From positions 1 through 18,564 of the forward strand of contig JAKORH010000170.1 of the NCBI GenBank assembly GCA_029777935.1: a DNA stretch of 18,564 nucleotides. The letters are read 5' to 3'. Below the pieces are notes generated by a model that saw only the letters and a program-made list of their open reading frames with translations, searched no databases and was not told the DNA's origin. Every line of letters starts with the position of its first letter. Within the stretch, counting starts at the first letter, position 1. The position numbers and the translations under genes were made by a program. Positions 1 through 7,071 of this stretch are shown in pieces. Source of the stretch: Pseudomonadota bacterium (lineage in GTDB: Bacteria > Pseudomonadota > Gammaproteobacteria > Burkholderiales > Burkholderiaceae).

Positions 1-2
1 AG

Positions 3-1316
3 ATCCACAGCGGCATCAGCGGCGGCTGCAACGCGTGCCACGAGGCGAGCTACGTGTGGATGGGGATGAGTGCCTATCCGATCGCGCCCACCGTGGTCAC
101 GGCCAACGCGCAGTACACGGGCTTCCACACGCGGCCGCGGGCGGCGGCGGGCACCTTCAACGTGGCCGATGCGGCGCATCCGGCCACGGGGGACTGCTCG
201 GACTGCCACAGCGGAACGGATTTCTTTACCGGGGCCGCGAAGCCGACCGGTCACATCCCGACGAACTTGACCTGCTCGACATGCCACGTCGCCGCCGGCG
301 ACTTCTCGGTCGCCGGACTGACGACCAGCATGGCGACGCTGCACACGGGCATCAGCAGCGGCTGCCGCACCTGCCATACCGCCGGTGCGGGCGCCGGTCC
401 CTTCGCCGGCTGCTCGACCCAGGCATCGTGCACGTCGCCGCCGCCGCTGACGTACCAGCCCAGGACGATGCCGCTGGCGGCGAACGGATCGCCAACGGCG
501 CCGTCGGCGCAGACGCACGTGCCGGTGGGCACCGCGGCGTGCGAACTGTGCCACTCGCCCACGGGATTCACGACCTTCGCCGGCATGAACATGAGGGGCA
601 ACACGGCGGCGCACAACGCGGTTTCGACTGCCACCTGCATGTCCTGCCACGAAGGCGGGCCGCCGGCGTATGTCTGGTTTGGCGTCAGCATCGTGACGCG
701 GCCGGTCGGCCATGAGGGCCGCAAGGCCGGACAGGACTGCGTGGGGTCGGGCTGCCACATCCGGGACTTCACCCAATTCAACACCCGCGCCCGCGTACGT
801 CCGGTGATCCGCTCGGCCACGACGATCTCCTCGCCGCGCCTGCTGCCCGACGGCACGCCGCTCGATCCGCGCGCCGCTGCGAGCGGCGTATTCAGCCACA
901 ACGGTGTGGCGCCAGGCCAGTGCCTGACCTGCCACAACGGCAAGCTGGCGCAGGGACTGCCGGTGAAGCACCTCGCGACGCGGGTCTCGTGCGACACCTG
1001 CCATCGGTCGACGACATGGAAGCCGGCGCAGTTCAGCCATCAGGGCGTGGCGCCGGGGCAGTGCATGGCGTGCCACAACGGTCAGGCGGCGCCGGGCAAG
1101 CCGGCGACGCACTTCGTGACAGCGCGGTCGTGCGACACGTGCCACCGCACGGTGTCGTGGGTGCCGGTCGTCTACAACCATCTGTCGCCCGCGTATCGTC
1201 CGCTGCCCGACAAGACGTCGTGCACGAGTTGCCACGTCACCAACGGCGAAATCATTCCGCGTCAGATGCGGGCCAATCCGGGAATCCGTCCGATACCGGT
1301 CGTGCCGGGACCGTAG
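3..1316 (+). CDS. Multiheme c-type cytochrome, 5'-truncated by the window edge
   Basis: Electron-transfer protein predicted to carry many covalently bound haems, exported and matured in the periplasm. The reading frame is already open at base 3, so the N-terminus and signal peptide lie upstream; the visible part is 437 residues. I count 11 CXXCH sites plus one CX4CH site (CVGSGCH, 738-758), so at least 12 haems. Other His residues, for example in the H.GI and FSH.GVAPGQC segments, could be distal ligands. The C-terminal third contains two adjacent 47-residue units, each with two haem sites (891-1031 and 1032-1172), and a degenerate third. A longer module also recurs: the haem sites at about 30 and 640 are each followed by YVW[MF]G[MV]S. 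The next gene, 50 bases on, encodes a beta-barrel protein and the one after it CcmI, which supports an envelope electron-transfer role. The electron donor and acceptor cannot be told from sequence. Class is certain, exact family is not. Confidence 0.93.
   Translation: MHSGISGGCNACHEASYVWMGMSAYPIAPTVVTANAQYTGFHTRPRAAAGTFNVADAAHPATGDCSDCHSGTDFFTGAAKPTGHIPTNLTCSTCHVAAGDFSVAGLTTSMATLHTGISSGCRTCHTAGAGAGPFAGCSTQASCTSPPPLTYQPRTMPLAANGSPTAPSAQTHVPVGTAACELCHSPTGFTTFAGMNMRGNTAAHNAVSTATCMSCHEGGPPAYVWFGVSIVTRPVGHEGRKAGQDCVGSGCHIRDFTQFNTRARVRPVIRSATTISSPRLLPDGTPLDPRAAASGVFSHNGVAPGQCLTCHNGKLAQGLPVKHLATRVSCDTCHRSTTWKPAQFSHQGVAPGQCMACHNGQAAPGKPATHFVTARSCDTCHRTVSWVPVVYNHLSPAYRPLPDKTSCTSCHVTNGEIIPRQMRANPGIRPIPVVPGP
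891..1172 (+). repeat. Tandem 47-residue two-haem repeat inside the cytochrome
   Basis: Two directly adjacent 141-base units (891-1031 and 1032-1172) encode nearly the same pattern: FSH.GVAPGQC..CHNG, then G.P..H..T..SCDTCHR, then about seven residues rich in Trp, Ser or Thr. Each unit provides two haem sites. A third degenerate unit starts near 1173 and keeps only its final CTSCH. This is an in-frame duplication of a haem module, common in multiheme cytochromes; the DNA copies have diverged at synonymous sites, so the duplication is not very recent. Confidence 0.85.
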
Positions 1317-1366
1317 ACCATCCGCAGCCGCGCGTCGCGGTCACCACCAGAACAAATCAATTCACC

Positions 1367-3901
1367 GTGTCCAGGTTCCTGCTTCTATTGGCGCTCGCCG
1401 GCGCCTGCCTCGCAGTTCGCGCGCAGACCATCGACGAACTGCGGCTGGTGACCGAGGGGAATCGCCAGATCGCGCGCATCGTGTTCAATGCCGACGTGCG
1501 CTTCCTGCAGCAGTCGCCGGTCACGGTCTCCGACCTGTTTCGCGTCGATTTCGAGATCGTCGCGGCCGACGAATCGCTGCGGTCGCAGACGACGTTCGAG
1601 GCCAAGCTGCTGCGCGTTCCGCCGCCGGCCAACGAGGTGATGGTGTCGTACGCGCCGGCTCCGAGCCAGAGGGTGAAGCAGTTGACGGTGCAGATTCGCT
1701 CGAAGCTCGCGCTGCAGGTGCGGCAGGGACCGACGGCGCGCACGATCGACATCGTGCTCGCGGAGCCCGCGCAGGCCGCGGCGCCGCCGCGCGAGGCGCC
1801 GCAGCCGAAGCCCGCGGCAGCGCCGCCGATCGCGCCGGCGTCGGAGAAGCGCTATGGGGTCAGCCTGCAGACGCTCGCGCTGCGCGACAAGGACAAGGTG
1901 CGGCCGATTCCGAGCCGCTTCCAGGACTACGAGGTCCTGAACATCGATTCGGTCGTCAACGGCGTGCCGAGCTTCGAGGTGGTGCTCGGGTACTTCGCGA
2001 CCGAAAAGGAGGCCGAGGCGGCCCGCCAGGCCCTGCTGGATCGCTTTCCCGAAGCCCGCACCGTCGACCTCGCCAAGCGTCGCGAGGAAGTGCTGCAGTC
2101 CGCTTCCGCACAGGCGAAGGCGGGCGGCGCTGCCGTGCCCGCGCAGCCGGCTGCGCCGGCGGCGCCCGGCGCGCCGACTGCGCCCGCGCAACCCACGCCA
2201 CCGGTTGCCGCGGCGCCGGCAGAGCAGCCGGCCCCTCCGCGCCCGCAGGCGTTGCCCGAAGTCGAGCAGCGCGCGACCGAGTTGATGAAGAAGGCGCGCC
2301 AGGCGCTGACCGCGAAGAAGTACGACGAGGCGATCGATGCGCTGAACCAGTTGCTGCTGCTGCCGCCGAACGACAAGTCGCAGGAGGCGCAGGAACTGAT
2401 CGGCGTGGCCTGGGAGCGAGCAGGGAACCTCGATCGCGCGCGGACCGAGTACTCGCTGTACCTGAAGCTCTTCCCGCAGGGCGAAGGCGCCGATCGCGTG
2501 GCGCAGCGCCTCGCGGCGCTCGCGCCCGAAGCGCCGGCGGCTGCGCCCGGTGCATCGGCGACCGCCGCGGCCAGGCCGGCGCCGGCGCGCCGGATCACGG
2601 GCAGCATCGGCCAGTACTACTACGGCGGCATCGCCCGGAGCCAGTCGCTCGTCAACCTGGCGGCGGGCATCGATCAATCCACGCTCAGCCGGACCACGCA
2701 ATCGGCGATCGTGACCAGTGCCGACCTTGCGGGCCGTTACGACTCCGAGAACGCGGAGACGCGCGTCGTGCTGCGCGGCACCGGATCGACCAACCTGAAG
2801 GCCAGTTCGCACAACTCGAGCCTGCTGAGCGCTGCGTACGCCGACTATCGTCGCACCGACAACGGATTCGCAATCCGCGCCGGTCGCCAATCCGCGGTCA
2901 GCGGCGGACTGCTGGGCCTGTTCGACGGCGTCTCGATGGCCTACCCGGTGCGGCCGGGGCTGGTACTCGACGTGATGGGCGGCCAGCCTGCGAATCAGCT
3001 CGTCTCGACGCCGTCGGAGCGGTTGTACGCGGCGATGCTCGAAGCGACGACGCTGTTCGAGCGCTGGAGCGGCGACATCTACCTGATCGACCAGACCAGC
3101 CAGGGCATCACCAACCGGCGCGCACTCGGCACCGAGGTGCGGTATTCGGGCGCGGTCCTGTCGGGGTACTCGCTGCTCGACTACGACACCAACTTCCGCA
3201 AGCTCAATGCCGCGTCGCTGCAGGCCTCGTTGCTGGCGCCGGGGCAGACCGCGATCACGCTGCTGGTCGACCAGCGCAAGGCGCCGTCGCTGGAACTGAC
3301 CAACGCGCTGATCAGCACCGGCGCGACGTCGCTGAAGACTCTGCTGCAGATGCAGACGCTGGCGCAGGTGCGCGACGCGGCGCTGGCGACCACCGCGGAC
3401 GCGCGGCAGGCGCTGTTCAGCGTGTCGCGACCGATCGCCGAACGCTGGCAGTTCTCCGGTGACGTGCGCTACAGCGAAGTCGGCGCGCTGCCGGCGGTCG
3501 GCAATTTCACCGCCACGCCGGCCACGGGCGCGCAGTTCACCTATTCGCTGCAGTTCACGGGCTCGAATCTGTATTCGCCGCGGGACATCAACGGCTTCAA
3601 CCTCAGCTACATCACGTCGCCCTTCTTCCACGGCGGGCAGATCGCGTACAACAACCTGACCGGTCTGCGTGGCAACCAGATCACGCTGGAACCGTCGATT
3701 CGGTACTACCTGCAGCACGACGACCAGGGAACGCGGCTCGTGCGCTGGACGCCGTCCGTGCGGCTGTCGTACCGGCTGACGGAGCGGGCCAGTCTGCTGG
3801 GGGAATCGATCTTCGAGCGCTCGACGACCGATGGGCCGTTGAACCATGACAGGACCAATTCGGTCTTCTTCTATCTCGGCTATCGGTACGGCGTGTACTG
3901 A
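1367..3901 (+). CDS. AMIN-like/SPOR-like/TPR protein with C-terminal outer-membrane beta-barrel
   Basis: Predicted 844-residue exported envelope protein. I chose the GTG at 1367 because it begins a classic signal peptide (VSRFLLLLALAGACLAVRAQ) and any earlier start would lie within the cytochrome gene. No clear Shine-Dalgarno sequence precedes it. Order of parts: signal peptide 1-21; beta-rich AMIN-like region about 22-128; Pro/Ala linker; SPOR-like region about 160-240 (RYGVSLQTL ... FEVVLGYFATEKEAEAARQAL); second Pro/Ala linker; two or more TPR helices pairs about 298-388; then about 440 residues of alternating polar and apolar strands ending in YLGYRYGVY, with the terminal aromatic usual for outer-membrane barrels. 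AMIN and SPOR domains bind envelope polymers or peptidoglycan in known families. It lies directly behind a multiheme cytochrome, so a porin-like partner for it is my inference. A role as an exopolysaccharide or assembly porin is the main alternative. Confidence 0.8.
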   Translation: MSRFLLLLALAGACLAVRAQTIDELRLVTEGNRQIARIVFNADVRFLQQSPVTVSDLFRVDFEIVAADESLRSQTTFEAKLLRVPPPANEVMVSYAPAPSQRVKQLTVQIRSKLALQVRQGPTARTIDIVLAEPAQAAAPPREAPQPKPAAAPPIAPASEKRYGVSLQTLALRDKDKVRPIPSRFQDYEVLNIDSVVNGVPSFEVVLGYFATEKEAEAARQALLDRFPEARTVDLAKRREEVLQSASAQAKAGGAAVPAQPAAPAAPGAPTAPAQPTPPVAAAPAEQPAPPRPQALPEVEQRATELMKKARQALTAKKYDEAIDALNQLLLLPPNDKSQEAQELIGVAWERAGNLDRARTEYSLYLKLFPQGEGADRVAQRLAALAPEAPAAAPGASATAAARPAPARRITGSIGQYYYGGIARSQSLVNLAAGIDQSTLSRTTQSAIVTSADLAGRYDSENAETRVVLRGTGSTNLKASSHNSSLLSAAYADYRRTDNGFAIRAGRQSAVSGGLLGLFDGVSMAYPVRPGLVLDVMGGQPANQLVSTPSERLYAAMLEATTLFERWSGDIYLIDQTSQGITNRRALGTEVRYSGAVLSGYSLLDYDTNFRKLNAASLQASLLAPGQTAITLLVDQRKAPSLELTNALISTGATSLKTLLQMQTLAQVRDAALATTADARQALFSVSRPIAERWQFSGDVRYSEVGALPAVGNFTATPATGAQFTYSLQFTGSNLYSPRDINGFNLSYITSPFFHGGQIAYNNLTGLRGNQITLEPSIRYYLQHDDQGTRLVRWTPSVRLSYRLTERASLLGESIFERSTTDGPLNHDRTNSVFFYLGYRYGVY

Positions 3902-3938
3902 CCGCGCGATGTCGAGTCTTGTGAACCGCGGCACCGGC

Positions 3939-3955
3939 AGGAGATAAGGCCGTTG
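3939..3955 (+). promoter_or_regulatory. Ribosome binding site with TTG start codon of ccmI
   Basis: AGGAGA at 3939-3944 stands eight bases before the TTG at 3953-3955. No ATG or GTG in this frame gives a complete first membrane helix, and the next ATG codons (4040 onward) fall at its end. The strong Shine-Dalgarno sequence therefore decides in favour of the rare TTG start. Confidence 0.7.
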
Positions 3956-5131
3956 GACTTCAGCCGGAATTCCTTGCAGGGGATCGTCGCGCTGCTTCTG
4001 CTGCTGGCACTGGCGGGCGGAGTCGCGTTGCTGGCGCGCATGATGCGCCCGCGTCTGCCGCGGCGTCCGGTCGAACCCGCCGAGGTATCGGAGGTCCGCC
4101 CGGACGATACCGCCGTGCAGCCGGCCGCGCCCGGGCCGCGCCTGCCTGCGCGGTCGCGGCTGCTGTGGGCGTTGGTGGGCGGCCTGGTGGTCGCGGCGGT
4201 CGGCGCAGCGATCTGGACGCTTCTGCCGGCACGCTCGCCGACGCGCGCGGCCGACGCCGACACGGCAGGCAGCGCGCCGCCGGCGGAGCAGGGATCGGGG
4301 CGGCTCGTGCTGTCCAACGAACAGTTGCAACGGATGATCGATCAGACCAGCGCGCGCCTGAAGCAGGATCCGAAGGACACGCAGGCGCTGGCGATGCTCG
4401 CGCACTCCTACGAGATGCTGGGCAAGGCGCGCGAGGCCGCCGACGCGTTCGCCAAGCTGGCGCAGCTGATGCCGAAGGACGCGCAGGTGCTGGCCGACTA
4501 CGCCGACGCGCTCGCGGTCGCCAACGGCCGGTCGCTCGCCGGTGAGCCGCTGAAGCTCGTCAAGAGCGCATTGGCGCTCGATCCGAAGAACAGCAAGGCG
4601 CTTGCGCTCGCAGGCACCGAGGCGTTCGATCGCGGCAACTACGCGGAAGCGATCGGCTTCTGGCAGAAGGCGAAGGCCAGTTCGACCGAGCCGAATTTCA
4701 CCCGGCTGCTCGACAGCGACATCGCGGAAGCGCAGGCACGCCAGCAGGGCGGTGGCCAGTCGAGCGAGGCCGCGTCGCCCGCAGCCGGCCGCGAGATCGG
4801 CGGCCGCGTGTCGATCGCCGAGGCGCTGCGTGCACGCGTGCAGCCGGACGACGCCGTGTTCATTTACGCGCGCCCGGCGCAGGGCTCGCGCGTCCCGGTG
4901 GCGATCCGGCGCGCGCGCGTACGCGACCTGCCGTTGGCGTTCACGCTCGACGATTCGAATTCGATGACGCCCGACGCGCCGCTGTCGAAGCTGGATCAGG
5001 CGGTGGTCGTGGCGCGGGTGTCGAAGAGCGGCGACGCCATGCCGCGCGCGGGCGACCTGCAGGGCAGGAGCGGCGTGGTGCGAATCGGCAACCGCGACGT
5101 CAACGTGATCATCGACGAGGTGATTCCATGA
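3953..5131 (+). CDS. ccmI: Cytochrome c biogenesis protein CcmI
   Basis: Inner-membrane protein of the System I (Ccm) pathway. In this family CcmI holds apocytochrome c through its periplasmic TPRs and passes it to the CcmF/CcmH haem ligation complex. The 392-residue product shows two hydrophobic helices (about 8-30 and 69-91) separated by a basic, Pro-rich loop. TPR-like helices follow at about 118-240 (LAMLAHSYEMLGKAREAADAF is the clearest). A C-terminal beta-rich domain at about 281-392 contains VFIYARPAQGSRVPVAI, LPLAFTLDDSNSM and VVVARVSKSGDAMPRAGDLQG, which are hallmarks of CcmI/CycH C-termini. It uses a TTG start with a strong ribosome binding site. It lies 51 bases after the barrel gene and its stop overlaps the next start (ATGA). 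The rest of the ccm genes are not downstream, so this copy appears placed with its cytochrome client. Confidence 0.9.
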   Translation: MDFSRNSLQGIVALLLLLALAGGVALLARMMRPRLPRRPVEPAEVSEVRPDDTAVQPAAPGPRLPARSRLLWALVGGLVVAAVGAAIWTLLPARSPTRAADADTAGSAPPAEQGSGRLVLSNEQLQRMIDQTSARLKQDPKDTQALAMLAHSYEMLGKAREAADAFAKLAQLMPKDAQVLADYADALAVANGRSLAGEPLKLVKSALALDPKNSKALALAGTEAFDRGNYAEAIGFWQKAKASSTEPNFTRLLDSDIAEAQARQQGGGQSSEAASPAAGREIGGRVSIAEALRARVQPDDAVFIYARPAQGSRVPVAIRRARVRDLPLAFTLDDSNSMTPDAPLSKLDQAVVVARVSKSGDAMPRAGDLQGRSGVVRIGNRDVNVIIDEVIP

Positions 5132-5574
5132 TCAGGATCGCGCTGCTGCTGGTCCTGGCGCACATATCCGCGGCGCAGGCCGCGCTCGGAGGCGGCATGG
5201 CGACGGTGCGCGAGGACTTCGCGCGCTTCGGCGGCAGGCTGCGGACGGTGCCGGCGCCGCTCTACCAGGTGCACGAGATCCAGTTGGCCGACGGCGGTTC
5301 GATCCGCGAATACGCCGCCGCCGACGGCACCGTGTTTGCCGTGGCGTGGAGCACGCGCTTCAAGCCGGCGCTGCAACCGCTGCTGGGCCAGCGCGCCGCC
5401 GATTACGCGGCCGCCTCGCGCGTGGCGGCGCAGCGGCCCGGAATCAAGCGCAGCCTCGTGCTGCGCCGGCAGGACCTCGTGGTGAATTCCACGTCGCACC
5501 TGAACGCTTTCGTCGGCCGGGCCTATGCGCCGTCGCTGGTGCCGGCGGGCGTCGATGTCAATGAGCTCAGGTAG
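5128..5574 (+). CDS. DUF2844 family exported protein
   Basis: Small 148-residue exported protein of unknown function. A signal peptide (MIRIALLLVLAHISAAQAALGG, probable cleavage after AQA) is followed by the family's typical start, ALGG, then VREDFARFGG and the segment EIQLADGGSIREYAAADGTVFAVAW, which resembles the conserved core of DUF2844. The ATG overlaps the stop of ccmI by four bases (ATGA), so translation is coupled. Its end overlaps the start of the DUF3443 gene. DUF2844 and DUF3443 genes are, as I recall, regularly adjacent in Burkholderia relatives, so this pair probably forms one functional unit. The mature protein has no cysteine or haem motif; nothing ties it chemically to the cytochrome. 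Confidence 0.85.
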   Translation: MIRIALLLVLAHISAAQAALGGGMATVREDFARFGGRLRTVPAPLYQVHEIQLADGGSIREYAAADGTVFAVAWSTRFKPALQPLLGQRAADYAAASRVAAQRPGIKRSLVLRRQDLVVNSTSHLNAFVGRAYAPSLVPAGVDVNELR

Positions 5575-6925
5575 CGCCGTGCTGTTTCCGTTGCGCGGTC
5601 GGCGGCTCTTGCTCGCCGGTGCCATCGCGATCGCATGCGTGCTGCAAAGCGGATGCGGCGGCGATTCGACGGTGACGACGATCTCCGGGCCGGGGCTGTC
5701 GAACGTCCCGGCCGTGTCGGTCGTCACGGCCGATGCGCCGACGGGACCGAACACGACCGAGATCGTGGTCGACAGCGGACCCGCGAAGGCCTTTTCGCTC
5801 GGCGTCACCAACGTTCCCTATGTGACCGTGACTGTGTGCGCGCCGGGCTCGACCACGCAGTGCGCGACCATTGACCACGTATTCCTCGACACTGGGTCGA
5901 TCGGACTGCGCGTGCTGAAGAGCGCGGTCGCGCCGCTCGCGCTGACGGCGATCGACGCGCCCGCGGACGCGGCGGCCGGCACGCCGGCGGGCATCGGCGC
6001 CGAGTGCTATCCGTTCGTGCTGGGCGCGGTGTGGGGAACGCTGGCGCTGGCCGATGTGAGCATCGGCGGCGAGTCGGCTGCGGCGCTGCCGGTCCAGATC
6101 ATCGATGATTCGACCACGCCCGCGATCGCCGCTCCGGCCGACTGCGTGGCGGCCGCCAACGGCGAGCTGATGAATTCGGCCCCCGCGCTGCAGGCCAACG
6201 GTGTGCTCGGCGTCGGCATGATCGCGTACGACTGCGGCGTGACCTGCGTGAACGGCGCCTACGCCGGCGGGCACGCGTTGTACTGGTCGTGCCCGTCGCC
6301 AACGGCGTGCGTTCCGGCGCCGATGCCGGTCGATCGGCAAGTGCAGAATCCGGTGGCGCACTTCGCGGTCGACAACAACGGCACGATCATCATCCTGCCG
6401 GCGCTGCCCGCGCTCGGCACCGGCGTGGCGAAGGGGCGCCTGGTGTTCGGCATCGGGACGCAGGCGAACAACCAGATCGCGCCGTCGGCGAACCTGATTC
6501 ACGTCGACGCCAATCCGGTCAGCCCGACGTATCTGTACTTCTCGACCCAGATCGGCGCGAACGCGTATCCGAACAGCTACATCGACAGCGGCTCGAATGC
6601 GCTGTTCTTCGACGACCGCACGATCCCGCGCACCTGCTCGAATTCGGCCGGCGCCAACGGTGGCTGGTACTGCCCGCCGATGCCGCTGCAACTGAACGCG
6701 ACGCTGGCCGATACGCTCGGCGGCGCCGCGCAGACGGGCTTTTCGCTCGTCAGCGCCGACACGCTGTTCGCCACCTCGAATACCGCGTTCGCCAATCTCG
6801 GCGGATCGGCCGGGCAATCGAGCGGTGCCTTTGTCTGGGGATTGCCGTTCTTCTTCGGCCGCCCCGTCTACACGTCGATCTGGGGGCAGGTTCTGTCTCC
6901 GAACGGACCCTGGAACGCGTTCTGA
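5555..6925 (+). CDS. DUF3443 family exported protein with twin D[TS]GS motifs
   Basis: Exported protein of about 456 residues and unknown function. ATG codons at 5555 and 5561 and a GTG at 5579 are possible starts; each puts a basic stretch and a hydrophobic helix (LLLAGAIAIACVLQ) in front of SGCGG. The cysteine suggests a lipoprotein, but Gln at the -3 place of the lipobox is unusual, so ordinary signal cleavage remains possible. The body has the family pattern: VDSGPAKAFSLGVTNVPYVTVTVC, a segment with IDHVFLDTGSIGLRVL (Asp about 112), then YIDSGSNALFFD (Asp about 344). Two hydrophobic-hydrophobic-D-[ST]-G-S motifs some 230 residues apart resemble the two halves of a pepsin-like active site; this is my inference, not established activity. 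It overlaps the DUF2844 gene by about 20 bases and is the last gene before a strong hairpin. Confidence 0.82.
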   Translation: MSMSSGSAVLFPLRGRRLLLAGAIAIACVLQSGCGGDSTVTTISGPGLSNVPAVSVVTADAPTGPNTTEIVVDSGPAKAFSLGVTNVPYVTVTVCAPGSTTQCATIDHVFLDTGSIGLRVLKSAVAPLALTAIDAPADAAAGTPAGIGAECYPFVLGAVWGTLALADVSIGGESAAALPVQIIDDSTTPAIAAPADCVAAANGELMNSAPALQANGVLGVGMIAYDCGVTCVNGAYAGGHALYWSCPSPTACVPAPMPVDRQVQNPVAHFAVDNNGTIIILPALPALGTGVAKGRLVFGIGTQANNQIAPSANLIHVDANPVSPTYLYFSTQIGANAYPNSYIDSGSNALFFDDRTIPRTCSNSAGANGGWYCPPMPLQLNATLADTLGGAAQTGFSLVSADTLFATSNTAFANLGGSAGQSSGAFVWGLPFFFGRPVYTSIWGQVLSPNGPWNAF

Positions 6926-6934
6926 ACGGCGACC

Positions 6935-6975
6935 GGCTGCGGCCGGCGCACCGCTCGCCGGCGGCGCAGCCGTTT
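6935..6975 (+). terminator. Strong hairpin, likely terminator after the DUF3443 gene
   Basis: Nine bases after the DUF3443 stop lies a 14-base-pair stem: outer arms GGCTGCG (6935-6941) and CGCAGCC (6965-6971), inner arms GCCGGCG (6942-6948) and CGCCGGC (6956-6962), a seven-base loop and a two-base GG bulge. It is followed by G and TTT only, so the U-tract is short; termination could be partial. It separates the cytochrome/DUF block from the stress operon whose operator starts two bases later. Confidence 0.6.
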
Positions 6976-6990
6976 ACACAACTTTACACA
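6973..6990 (+). promoter_or_regulatory. CpxR-type operator (8-bp direct repeat)
   Basis: TTTACACA occurs twice with a two-base spacer (6973-6980 and 6983-6990), giving a 10-base period. Read on the - strand this contains GTAAA-N5-GTAAA, a perfect match to the CpxR box known from Escherichia coli (GTAAA, 4-8 bases, GTAAA). Direct repeats one helical turn apart are the usual binding mode of OmpR-family regulators. It is 82 bases upstream of a Spy/CpxP-like gene followed by an OmpR-family regulator and its kinase, so autoregulation is the natural reading. TTTACA could also serve as a -35 element; I see no convincing -10 hexamer, as is common at activator-dependent promoters. Confidence 0.65.
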
Positions 6991-7071
6991 GCGCACATGC
7001 GCCCGCAATCGAGCGCGCTCACAGTGCATGCGTGGGCGCGCCGTTGCGCCCGGCCATCGAAAGGACTCGAC

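Noticed and set aside
920..1366. 5' extension of the barrel protein frame into the cytochrome gene
   Set aside because: It would overlap the cytochrome by about 400 bases and bury the signal peptide; the translated extension is a shadow of the haem region.
1385..4405. Open frame of 1006 codons on the - strand across the barrel and ccmI genes
   Set aside because: Arg-rich, low-complexity product antisense to genes with clear domains; long antisense frames are expected at this GC content.
5567..6817. Open frame of 416 codons on the - strand across the DUF3443 gene
   Set aside because: Arg/His/Gly-rich shadow with no recognisable domain or ribosome binding site; the + strand gene explains the openness.
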